The translations under genes were made by a program, and so were the position numbers. The notes beneath the pieces are model-generated. The model was not told where the DNA came from, ran no database searches, and saw only the letters and a program-made list of their open reading frames with translations. A stretch of 64,000 nucleotides of DNA from Rhodospirillaceae bacterium (GTDB taxonomy: Bacteria; Pseudomonadota; Alphaproteobacteria; UBA6615), in NCBI GenBank assembly GCA_018702955.1, contig JABJEK010000038.1, positions 62,001-126,000 on the forward strand, written 5' to 3'. Each line of letters opens with the position of its first letter. The first letter of the stretch is position 1. This document shows positions 50,423-58,245 of the stretch, in pieces.

Positions 50423-51228
50423 CGATCAAGCCCCCGCCAGGCGGAGTATTTCTGTTCGAAGACGCCGGCGATTTTCATGAAGGAGATGCCGAGCCCGGTG
50501 ATAACAAGGATCGTCGCCAGCACACCGGCCATGTCGAAGTTGCGCGACGCGGTCTGAAGTTCCTCACCCAGCCCGCTGGTCGAAAGGAAGAACTCCGCGG
50601 CAACCATGCCCACCAATGCACGCCCCGCCGCCTGCCGGATGCCGGTCAGCGCAAAGGGCAGCGTGTAGGGAATTAGAATATCGGTCCAGATCGCGAACTC
50701 ACTGGAACGAAACGACTTGGCAACCTCGAGCATCTCTGGTTTGACGCTGCGCGCGCCTTCCAGCGTGTTGTAGAGGATCGGGAAAAACGCGAAGAGATAG
50801 ACAACCAGCACCTTGGGCCAGAAGTCGAAACCGAGAATCGACAGGATGAACGGGATCAACGCGATCATCGGCGTGACGTAGAGCATCAGAATGTAGGATT
50901 CGAGCGCCACGCGAAGCATGACCAGCCGGGCCAGGATGATGCCGAACGGCAAGGCGATCAGAAGCGCCAGGCCGAACCCGGTCGCGAACAGCTGGATCGA
51001 CTGCAACAGCGACAACAGATACTCCGGATCGTCGAACAGATAGCGACCGAGACGCGGCAAGGTGCCCGGATGATCCACACCGTCGCCGATCAACGGCGCC
51101 ATGATCGCCTGGTTGAACTGGAGGCCGACGACCTCCCAGAGCAAGCCGCCCGCCAACAGCGCGAGCAATACGGTGCCCCACCGGACATAGGCCCGGTCGG
51201 AGTTCACAAAAGTCAGAACGCGATCCAT
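50419..51228 (-). CDS. ABC transporter permease (SsuC/TauC type), first
   Basis: This 269-residue protein has six hydrophobic spans and the coupling loop KVLVVYLFAFFPILYNTLEGARSVKPEMLEVAKSFRSS, the counterpart of the second permease's loop. I chose the ATG at 51228 because the preceding codon in the frame is TTG (51231) with no better ribosome binding site. It lies downstream of the binding protein gene by 55 bases and overlaps the next permease start. It should form a channel with that protein in the inner membrane. Confidence 0.9.
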   Translation of the reverse strand: MDRVLTFVNSDRAYVRWGTVLLALLAGGLLWEVVGLQFNQAIMAPLIGDGVDHPGTLPRLGRYLFDDPEYLLSLLQSIQLFATGFGLALLIALPFGIILARLVMLRVALESYILMLYVTPMIALIPFILSILGFDFWPKVLVVYLFAFFPILYNTLEGARSVKPEMLEVAKSFRSSEFAIWTDILIPYTLPFALTGIRQAAGRALVGMVAAEFFLSTSGLGEELQTASRNFDMAGVLATILVITGLGISFMKIAGVFEQKYSAWRGLDR

Positions 51229-51283
51229 CAATCTATCCGCAAAAGGATCGGGGCGACCGATGCGGCCGCCCCGTCCGTTTTCG

Positions 51284-52351
51284 TCAGTTGGTCTTGGCGA
51301 TCAGCGCCAACGCGTCCTTAACGATCGACGCGTCGGTCAGATCACCATAGGCCACCGGAGACTTCGCAGGGTTGATCCCGGCCTTGCCCTTGGTGCGTTT
51401 GCCAACGCCGGTCTGAATGGCGATAGCCTTCTCGATGCGCTTCTGATCGAGCCCCGCCGCATTTCGGGGCCAGTAATCGATGTTGGTGAAGAGCTCGAGC
51501 GCCTTGATGGCGTCCCCGGGGCTGCGGCCCGTCGGTGCAGCGATCTTGGCGATCTCGTCCCACTTGCTCTTGTCGTAGAGCAGGTTCATCGCCTCGATAT
51601 GCGCTGCGGCCATCCGTACGAGCGCATCGCGTCGTTCCGCGACCACCTTGTCGTTCGATACGATCACAGCATAGTGGCTGCCCGGCGAGGTTTCCTCGAC
51701 ACGGGCCACGATGGTGACCTTCTTGCCGCTTTCCCGCTCGATGACCGGAATGTCATCGCTGTGGAGCACGCCCAGCTTGAGCTGGCCCGACACCATGGCG
51801 GCGCCGACATTTGTGGAAAGGTTGACCGTCTGGACGTCCTTGTCCGGGATCAGCTTGCACGGGCGGACCATGTTGGCGAGCTGGATCCAGCGCGCACCAC
51901 GCGGGCTGTCGACACCAACGGCCTGGCCTTTGACGGCCTCGCAGCTGTTGATCGCCGGGTCCATGGAACCCAGCATCCAGTCGTTGATCTCCATGCCGCT
52001 GATAACCTTGAGCGGCACACCGGCGTTGGACACCATCACCGCGACGGGCGGGGTCGGCGACATGGACACGTCCACATTGCCCGACACAACGGCGCGTGCG
52101 GCACCCACGCCCGAATTCATCGGGCGGAGTTCGACATCGACGCCATACTTGTCATAGAGGCCCATATCCTTCGCGACATAGGTGAAGACGCTGCCGAAGA
52201 TCGGCGGCACGCCCGGCAGTGCGAGGACCAGCTTCTCCTTGTCCTGCGCCACGGCTTCGCCCGACGATATCGCCGCCGAAGCCAGCATGCCGACCGCAAT
52301 AGCGGTCGCCGCCAGCGGCTTGGTTAGTTTGATTTGTGACAGAAGTGACAT
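51284..52351 (-). CDS. ABC transporter substrate-binding protein (SsuA/THI5-like)
   Basis: This 355-residue periplasmic protein has a signal peptide (PLAATAIAVGMLASAAISSGEAVA). The NMT1/THI5-like binding fold follows, with GKEKLVLAL-like strand PGVPPIFGSVFTYVAKDMGLYDKYGVDVELRPM and SGNVDVSMSPTPPVAVM. Relatives bind sulfonates, taurine, nitrate, or pyrimidine/thiamin precursors; the ligand here is unknown. The ATG at 52351 has AGGGAGAAAACGG upstream. It sits between the ATPase gene and the permease genes, matching a complete importer. Confidence 0.88.
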   Translation of the reverse strand: MSLLSQIKLTKPLAATAIAVGMLASAAISSGEAVAQDKEKLVLALPGVPPIFGSVFTYVAKDMGLYDKYGVDVELRPMNSGVGAARAVVSGNVDVSMSPTPPVAVMVSNAGVPLKVISGMEINDWMLGSMDPAINSCEAVKGQAVGVDSPRGARWIQLANMVRPCKLIPDKDVQTVNLSTNVGAAMVSGQLKLGVLHSDDIPVIERESGKKVTIVARVEETSPGSHYAVIVSNDKVVAERRDALVRMAAAHIEAMNLLYDKSKWDEIAKIAAPTGRSPGDAIKALELFTNIDYWPRNAAGLDQKRIEKAIAIQTGVGKRTKGKAGINPAKSPVAYGDLTDASIVKDALALIAKTN

Positions 52352-52407
52352 CCGTTTTCTCCCTGTTGCAATTGTATCCAAACGGTTGGGAAGCTCTTCG
52401 TGGCTTC

Positions 52408-53208
52408 TCAGTTCAATTCGTATTCGGCGGCACGCACCTCATCCATGAGGGTGGTCCAGACATGCTCGCGAATTTCGGTAAAGCGCGGATGGGCGAGCGT
52501 CGACCGGTCGCGCGGCGCGGGCAGATCCACGTCGATGACTTCGAAGACGCTACTCGGCCGCCCCTTCAAGACCACAACCCTGTCGCCCATCAGAACCGCC
52601 TCTTCGATCGAATGGGTGACGAAGACCATGGTCATCGGACGCATGCGCCAGATTTTCAGCAGCTCGAATTGCAGGATTTCTCGGGTCTGGGCATCCACCG
52701 CCGCAAACGGCTCGTCCATCAGCAGCACACTCGGTTCCATGGTGAGTGCGCGCGCCAGGCCACAGCGCTGCTGCATCCCGCCGGAGAGCTGATAGGGATA
52801 GGCGTCCTCGAAACCCTTCAGGCCCACCAGGTCGACGTAATAGGGGACCTTCTCGGCGATCTCTGCGCGCGGGGCCCCCGCCAGCTTCAGTCCATAACCG
52901 ACGTTCTGGCGAACGGTCTTCCACGGGAACAGGCCGAAATGCTGAAACACCATCGACACGCCTTCGCGCGGCTGAGTGATCACGTCGCCTTCTATGCGAA
53001 TTTCGCCTTCGTTGACCGGCAACAATCCGTCGATGCATCGAAGCAGGGTCGTCTTGCCGCAACCCGACGGGCCCACGATCGTAACGATCTCGCGCTCGCG
53101 AAACTCCAGATTGATGTCCTTGAATACCTGAAGATCACCATAGCGCTTGCCCACGCCATTGATCTCGATACGGGACGACTGACCGTCCGCTTCAGCTTCT
53201 GCGCTCAT
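52408..53208 (-). CDS. ABC transporter ATP-binding protein (SsuB/TauB type)
   Basis: This 266-residue ATPase has Walker A GPSGCGKTTLLR, Q-loop VFQHFGLFPW, signature LSGGMQQRCGLARAL, Walker B VLLMDEPFAAVD, and switch His in TMVFVTHSIEEAVLMGD. The set matches nitrate/sulfonate/taurine-type importer ATPases (NrtD/TauB). It leads the minus-strand operon ATPase, binding protein, two permeases. There is a 57-base space to the binding protein gene. The 124-base region upstream, shared with the convergent hydratase end, should contain the operon's promoter. Confidence 0.93.
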   Translation of the reverse strand: MSAEAEADGQSSRIEINGVGKRYGDLQVFKDINLEFREREIVTIVGPSGCGKTTLLRCIDGLLPVNEGEIRIEGDVITQPREGVSMVFQHFGLFPWKTVRQNVGYGLKLAGAPRAEIAEKVPYYVDLVGLKGFEDAYPYQLSGGMQQRCGLARALTMEPSVLLMDEPFAAVDAQTREILQFELLKIWRMRPMTMVFVTHSIEEAVLMGDRVVVLKGRPSSVFEVIDVDLPAPRDRSTLAHPRFTEIREHVWTTLMDEVRAAEYELN

Positions 53209-53332
53209 CCTGCCCTGACTTGATACGTTTTATTGTTGTCCCGACGCTATCATGATTGCAGCGCAGGTCATCTATAAGATTCCTGCATGCACCCGCCGGA
53301 AGAGATCACTCTCGCGTGATCGACAGTTGCGC

Positions 53333-54133
53333 CTAATTTCCGGTCCATTTGGGCTCGCGTTTCTCGAGGAATGCGGCAATACCTTCCTTCGTATCATCGG
53401 TGTCGAACGCTTCGGGTATGACGCTCTCTACATGGGCGTAGGCAGCGGCCCGATCGAGGTCATATTGCGCATGAAACGAGCGTTTCCCCCGCGACACGGC
53501 GGCCGAGGATTTCGACGCAATCCTGGCCGCCAGCTCGCCAACCGCCGCATCGAGCGCATCATCTGGCACGACCCGGTTCACGAGCCCCATGCGCAACGCC
53601 TCGTCGGACGGATACAATTCACCGGTGAGCAACATCTCCAGCGCGTGCTTGCGTGACACAGCCCGGCTCAATGCCACCTGCGGTGTGTAACACCAGAAAC
53701 CGATATTCACGCCGGGTGTCGCAAAACGGGCCGACTGCGCCGCGACGGCCAGATCACAGCTCGCCATGAGTTCGCAGCCGGATGCCGTCGCCGTGCCGCG
53801 CACCTTGGCGATCACCGGCTGCGGCAGGTCGACGATCGCCTGCATCATCGCGTTGCATGCCGCATTCGATGCGCGCTTCTCGTCCCCGGTCTTTGTCGCA
53901 ATCGATTCCTTGAGATCATGGCCGGTGCAGAAATGTTTGCCGTTCGCGGCCAACACGACAACCCGCACATCCGCGTCCGTTGCGATCTGGCGCAGCATCG
54001 TCGAGAGGTCATCGACCAGCGCGTGGGACAGGCTGTTGCCGGAACCCGGTCGGTTCAGTGTGAGGGTCGCAATACCGTCGGCATCGTCACGCAACAGAAT
54101 TGGTTCGTCATCCGGGGATTGGGCCTGTGCCAT
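53333..54133 (-). CDS. Enoyl-CoA hydratase/isomerase family protein
   Basis: This 266-residue crotonase-fold protein has the oxyanion segment AANGKHFCTGHDLKE, and the active-site region VRGTATASGCELMASCDLAVAAQSARFATPGVNIGFWCYTPQVALSRAV. The glutamate that follows the CELMASCDL core and a second position (GVNIGF, usually with Glu/Asp) are typical for ECHDC3-like hydratases. It should add water to or shift a double bond in an enoyl-CoA. The ATG at 54133 is chosen because AAGGAA lies before it and the earlier codon is ATT. It faces the divergent HIBADH pair. Confidence 0.88.
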   Translation of the reverse strand: MAQAQSPDDEPILLRDDADGIATLTLNRPGSGNSLSHALVDDLSTMLRQIATDADVRVVVLAANGKHFCTGHDLKESIATKTGDEKRASNAACNAMMQAIVDLPQPVIAKVRGTATASGCELMASCDLAVAAQSARFATPGVNIGFWCYTPQVALSRAVSRKHALEMLLTGELYPSDEALRMGLVNRVVPDDALDAAVGELAARIASKSSAAVSRGKRSFHAQYDLDRAAAYAHVESVIPEAFDTDDTKEGIAAFLEKREPKWTGN

Positions 54134-54256
54134 CGCCAATTTCCTTCCTGTTCTCGTAAGGCAGAAGTGTAGGCGGCCTTCAGGCCAGCCGCTATAGTCG
54201 GCGCAACACAGCGATGCGCGTGGCGTCGCGGCAAAACATCATTGGGGAGAAGAAAT

Positions 54257-55186
54257 ATGTCATTGCGCGTTGGCGTTTGCGGTCTCGGAATCATGGGCGG
54301 CGCATTTGCCGCCAACCTGGTCAAGGCCGGTTTCCAGGTCACCGGTTTCGACCCGGTGAAGTCCAAGGTGAACGTGCTGGTGAAGGCCGGCGGCAAGGCC
54401 GGCAAGAGCCCGGCCGACGTGGCCCGCAAGTCCGACGTGGTCATCACCTCCCTCACCTCCCCGGCCATTCTCGATGCGGTGGTCAACGGAAAGGGCGGCA
54501 TGGCGTCGGGCGCGCACAAGGGCATGATCCTGATCGAGACATCGACCCTCGACATCGCCGACAAGGAAGAAATCCGCGACACGCTCGCCAAGAAGGGCGC
54601 GACCATGGTGGACTGCCCCGTTTCCGGCGCCGGGCAGCAGGCCGCGTCGGGCCAAATCACGACCATGGCGAGCGGCACGAAGAAGGATTTCAACGCGGTC
54701 CGTGAAATCCTCGAGGGTTTCTCGATGATCCAGTACTACGTTGGTCCGTTCGGCAACGGCATGCGGCTGAAACTGCTGATCAACATGCTGATCAGCGTGC
54801 ATGGTGCGGCCTTCGCCGAGGCGATCACCCTGGCGCGCCTGTCGGGCATCGACCTGGACGTGTTTGCCGAGGCCCTGACGCAATCGGCCGGCAACTCCCG
54901 GGTCATCGAGTATCGCGGCCCGCTGATGCTCGACGACGATTACAACAACCCGAAAACCAAGACCGCCGATCTGACCGTGATGATCAAGGACAACAATCTG
55001 ATCGAGCAGTATGCGAAGGACTTCAACGCCCCGGTGCCCGTGTTCCAGGCCAGCATGTTCTCGACCTACGCCGCCCTCGCCCAGGGGTTCGGGCAGGAGG
55101 ACCCCGGCGTGGTCACCCGCGTCTACGAACAGATGGCCGGAATCCCGCGCAAGAAACGCGCGCCGGCCAAGCGTAAGAAAAAATAA
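54257..55186 (+). CDS. NAD(P)-dependent HIBADH-like oxidoreductase (tandem copy 1)
   Basis: This 309-residue beta-hydroxyacid dehydrogenase has GVCGLGIMGGAFAANL at the start, DCPVSGAGQQAASGQITTM, and GNGMRLKLLINMLISVHGAAFAEA. In the last of these an Arg/Lys-Leu-Lys stretch carries the conserved Lys. A Lys-rich tail (KKRAPAKRKKK) extends the C-terminus and is not shared by its downstream paralogue. The ATG at 54257 is preceded by GGGGAGAAG. Its TAA overlaps the ATG of the next gene by one base (TAATG), so the pair is translationally coupled and may form a heteromer or act in sequence. Confidence 0.89.
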   Translation: MSLRVGVCGLGIMGGAFAANLVKAGFQVTGFDPVKSKVNVLVKAGGKAGKSPADVARKSDVVITSLTSPAILDAVVNGKGGMASGAHKGMILIETSTLDIADKEEIRDTLAKKGATMVDCPVSGAGQQAASGQITTMASGTKKDFNAVREILEGFSMIQYYVGPFGNGMRLKLLINMLISVHGAAFAEAITLARLSGIDLDVFAEALTQSAGNSRVIEYRGPLMLDDDYNNPKTKTADLTVMIKDNNLIEQYAKDFNAPVPVFQASMFSTYAALAQGFGQEDPGVVTRVYEQMAGIPRKKRAPAKRKKK

Positions 55187-56082
55187 TGGCGCTGACAGCC
55201 GGCGTCATCGGCCTCGGAAATATCGGCGGCGGCGTGGCGAGAAACCTCGCCGCTGCCGGACACCACGTCATCGGTTATGACCTCGACCCGGAGCGGATCA
55301 CCGACGCGGGTGCGGAAGCGGGTGTGGATGCGGCAGATGTTGCGGCGCGGACCGATCTGGTCGTGCTGGCCGTCGCTACCATGACGGCCTGGCGCGCCAC
55401 GCTCGCAGCGATCTCCGCCAGCGGCCGGCGCGGGCTTGTGGTCGTCGACCTGTGCACCTTCCCGATCGCCGAAAAGGAAGGCGCCCATGAGGAACTCGCG
55501 CGGGCGGGCATAGACCTCCTCGATTGTCCGGTCAGCGGCGCGCGTCCCCAGGCACAGGCCGGTGATTTGGCCATGCTCGTCAGCGGCAGCAAGGACGCGT
55601 TGGACCGGGTGCGACCCGCGCTCGAAAGTTTCTGCCGCAGCGTGCTCCATGTCGGCGGGTTCGGTGAATCCGCGAAGATCAAATACATCCTCAACCTGAT
55701 CATCTCGATCCACAACATGGCCTGCGCCGAGGCCTTCCTGCTGGCCCGCAAGGCCGGCGTCGACCTCCAGCTCATGACCGACGCCGTCATGGAAAGTGCG
55801 GCCTACTCCAAGATCTTCGAGGTTCGGGCGGAGAAGTGGATCACCGGCGACTATGACGACCCGACGGCCGAGCTGGCGATCCAGCTCAAGGACAAGGATG
55901 TGATCCGCGACTTCGCCGCTGCACTGGACTGCCCGACACCCATGTTCGATGCGACCATGCCCTACTACATCGCCGCAGCGTCCCAGGGCCGCCAGCAACA
56001 GGACGCGGCCTCAATTCTGGCGGTGCTGGAGCATATGGCGGGGATACCAAGGGACAAGCCGCCGGGTCCCGACCGCGGCTAA
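55186..56082 (+). CDS. NAD(P)-dependent HIBADH-like oxidoreductase (tandem copy 2)
   Basis: This 298-residue protein is a paralogue of the 54257 gene. It has GVIGLGNIGGGVARNLAAAG, DCPVSGARPQAQAGDLAML, and FGESAKIKYILNLIISIHNMACAEAF with the conserved Lys. The substrate is unknown, and the two paralogues differ in the substrate stretch (GAGQQAASG versus GARPQAQAG). It overlaps the gene upstream by one base. Its stop overlaps the methyltransferase-like gene on the other strand by 4 bases. Confidence 0.89.
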   Translation: MALTAGVIGLGNIGGGVARNLAAAGHHVIGYDLDPERITDAGAEAGVDAADVAARTDLVVLAVATMTAWRATLAAISASGRRGLVVVDLCTFPIAEKEGAHEELARAGIDLLDCPVSGARPQAQAGDLAMLVSGSKDALDRVRPALESFCRSVLHVGGFGESAKIKYILNLIISIHNMACAEAFLLARKAGVDLQLMTDAVMESAAYSKIFEVRAEKWITGDYDDPTAELAIQLKDKDVIRDFAAALDCPTPMFDATMPYYIAAASQGRQQQDAASILAVLEHMAGIPRDKPPGPDRG

Positions 56083-56543
56083 ACCCAGCGCCGCACCCGC
56101 GCCTTGTAGGCCAGATATTCATCACCGAACTTCGCCGTGAGGAACACTTCTTCGCGCCGGATCACCATGCGGTCGATGACCAGCACCGCGACCGCCGTTG
56201 CCGCCAGGACCCAGACCCGGTCGGCGGTGATCGCCACACCAATGCAACCGAGCGTCATCGCCACGTAGATCGGGTTGCGCGACATCCCAAACAGACCCCG
56301 GGAAATGACCCTGGTCGTCGGGCGTTCATGCAGCGGGCTGGTGCCCGCCCGCCACAACTCCCAGGCGGACATCAGCACAAGCACAATCGAGAGCACGACA
56401 ATCGGCACCCCGACCGTGAGCTGGATTTCCCGCGACAGCATGCGTACCGGGACCAGCCAGTCGACCCCGAATCCCAGACCTACGCCGGCCAGATAGACCA
56501 GCGGCGGCAAGGGTACATGCTCGCGATCGGCACTTTCGTTCAT
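56079..56543 (-). CDS. Isoprenylcysteine carboxyl methyltransferase-family membrane protein
   Basis: This 154-residue protein has four hydrophobic helices with the SAM-binding-type C-terminal motif FGMSRNPIYVAMTL, and REEVFLTAKFGDEYLAYKARVRRWV at its end. This is the signature of the PEMT/ICMT membrane methyltransferase superfamily. Bacterial members (NnrU-like or MddA-like) may methylate thiols, lipids or other small molecules. It overlaps the upstream dehydrogenase's stop by 4 bases. The MBL-hydrolase gene ends 6 bases from its start, so they may share a transcript. Substrate unknown. Confidence 0.86.
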   Translation of the reverse strand: MNESADREHVPLPPLVYLAGVGLGFGVDWLVPVRMLSREIQLTVGVPIVVLSIVLVLMSAWELWRAGTSPLHERPTTRVISRGLFGMSRNPIYVAMTLGCIGVAITADRVWVLAATAVAVLVIDRMVIRREEVFLTAKFGDEYLAYKARVRRWV

Positions 56544-56549
56544 ACTTGC

Positions 56550-57404
56550 CTACTTCGTCAGGGCCGCGTGCATCACACGCAGGAAGCGCTCGGGGTTCAG
56601 GAATCCGCCACCCCAGTCGGCGTCGAACTCCGCCGTCGGTTTCGCCGCGACAATGTCCTCAACCGATTTCCCATCGGCAATCAACGGGCTGATGCTCTCT
56701 CGCGCCTTGGTCAGCATCTCGCGATAGGCGATCAGATCGGCGCGATCACCGACCGGACCGTGGCCGGGGATAATGATCGTGTCGGCGTCGGCTAGTGCCA
56801 AGACCGTGTCGATGGCGGCGAACACCCCTTCCACCGAGCCGCCGGACTTTGCATCGATGAAGGGATAGAAGCCGTTGAAGAACGTGTCGCCCATGTGGAT
56901 GACGTCGGCCTCCTGGAAATGGATCATCGCGTCGCCGTCGGTATGCGCGTTCGACGTGTGGAACACCCGCACCGTCTGGCCGTTCATGTGAAACGTGGTC
57001 GCGTCGTTGAACGTCACCACCGGTAGGGCCGCCTTGGGCGCATCACCGGCGAGCAAGCGCGCGCGCACATTGTCATGGGCGAAGATCAACACGCCCGCAT
57101 TGCCGAGGTTTTCGTTGCCCCCGGTGTGATCCCGGTGGAAATGGGTATTCAGGAGGAACCGCACCGGCTGATCGGAGACGGTCTTGATCTGGTCGAGGAT
57201 CGCCTGGGTCGCGGGGGCGAACTGATCGTCGATCATGAAGACACCGTCAGCACCGACCGAGACGCCGATGTTGCCGCCGCGCCCTTGAATGACGTGAATG
57301 CCCTCGGCGACGCTGGAAATCTCTTGTGCGCTGGCAACGCCGGGCATCGACATCGCGGCAATCGCAGACGCCCCGATGAGCGCCAGTTTCAGGCCTCTGT
57401 TCAT
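56550..57404 (-). CDS. MBL-fold metallo-hydrolase, exported
   Basis: This 284-residue protein has a signal peptide (LKLALIGASAIAAMSMPGVASA). A metallo-beta-lactamase fold follows with THFHRDHTGGNENLG (the HxHxDH zinc motif), a histidine in NAHTDGDAMIHFQ, and the distal IIIPGHGPVG. Such periplasmic enzymes are usually thiolesterase- or glyoxalase II-like, beta-lactamase-like or quinoprotein relatives; substrate unknown. GGGAGAAG lies before the ATG. The upstream region (57405-57551) is divergent to the selenoprotein-like GST. Confidence 0.9.
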   Translation of the reverse strand: MNRGLKLALIGASAIAAMSMPGVASAQEISSVAEGIHVIQGRGGNIGVSVGADGVFMIDDQFAPATQAILDQIKTVSDQPVRFLLNTHFHRDHTGGNENLGNAGVLIFAHDNVRARLLAGDAPKAALPVVTFNDATTFHMNGQTVRVFHTSNAHTDGDAMIHFQEADVIHMGDTFFNGFYPFIDAKSGGSVEGVFAAIDTVLALADADTIIIPGHGPVGDRADLIAYREMLTKARESISPLIADGKSVEDIVAAKPTAEFDADWGGGFLNPERFLRVMHAALTK

Positions 57405-57551
57405 GATCTTCTCCCGCAGGTTTGTGTTGGGGCAAAACTAGCGTCGGCTGGAGGCACGGACAATCGCCCACCCACTCACAACATCGTCAGAGGCATTTTG
57501 ACCGCCAGCCGCGACGGCCCTATGATTTGCGCCTGTCATAAGGGGAAATTC

Positions 57552-58244
57552 ATGACCGTCAAATATCATCTGATCAGCTCGTTCACCTGACCATGGGTCC
57601 AGCGCGCCGTGATCCTTTTGCGCGCCAAAGACGTCGAGTTCGATGTCACCTACATCAATCTCCGTGAGAAGCCCGACTGGTTCCTCGAAATCTCGCCCCA
57701 TGGCAAGGTTCCGGTCCTGAAGGTCGGCGACGAAATCCTGTTCGAATCCAACGCCATCGCCGAGTTCCTCGACGAGATGGTCGCGCCGCGGCTACACCCC
57801 GAAGACCCGATCGCGCGCGCCAAGAACCGTGCCTGGACAGACTTTACGGCGACCTTTGCCGGCGCCCTGAGCAAGATCCATTATGCCAAGACCCGCGAAG
57901 ACATGGAGGCGGCGGTCGAGGCTGCACCCGAGGTTCTCCTGAAGGTCGAGAAGGCCCTCGCCGGACGTGGCAACACCGGGCCGTTCTTCAACGGGCCTGA
58001 TCTGTCGCTGGTGGACGCGGCCTATGCCCCCTTCCTGCAGCGTTACCTGCTGATCGACGACGGCCTGAAGAACGATGTGCTGAAGGACTTCCCTCTGATC
58101 CGGGCCTGGGCCGAAACGCTGATGGCCGACGAACGGGTGACCGGCGCCGTGCCGGACAATTTCGAGGCGGAGTTCATCGGCAATCTGCACCGGCGCGATT
58201 TGTATGCGCGGGAGTTCTTCGAGAACACGGTCGCCGCCGAATAA
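57552..58244 (+). CDS. Omega-like glutathione S-transferase with UGA at the catalytic cysteine codon (probable selenoprotein)
   Basis: The reading frame starts at ATG 57552 (AGGGGA upstream) and reads MTVKYHLISSFT, then TGA (57588-57590), then PWVQRAVILLRAKDVEFDVT. If the TGA is read as selenocysteine (Sec13) the protein is 230 residues, the normal GST length. It has cis-Pro54 in GKVPVL, the glutathione-gamma-Glu contact E65-S66 in FESNAI, and a helical C-terminal domain (~90-215). Cys-Pro-(W/F) here is the omega-class catalytic motif, so Sec replaces the nucleophile. A SECIS-like hairpin follows. Without readthrough, the frame restarts only at a GTG (57609), cutting away the active site. The two genes downstream follow by 1 and 4 bases. 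Confidence 0.78.
57602..57625 (+). promoter_or_regulatory. Candidate bacterial SECIS hairpin for the GST
   Basis: gcgcgc (57602-57607) pairs perfectly with gcgcgc (57620-57625), giving a 6-bp stem with a 12-base loop, cgtgatcctttt. The loop starts 18 bases after the UGA and has G as its second base. This matches the bacterial SECIS rules I recall (apical loop 16-37 bases from UGA, G among the first two loop bases, short GC stem). It lies inside the coding sequence, as bacterial SECIS elements do. Confidence 0.6.
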
Positions 58245-58245
58245 G

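Noticed and set aside
57609-58244. A shorter GST starting at GTG 57609
   Set aside because: This start removes the first strand and the active-site residue; the ribosome binding site and matching N-terminus lie at 57552, so I treat UGA as recoded or, less likely, as a nonsense mutation.
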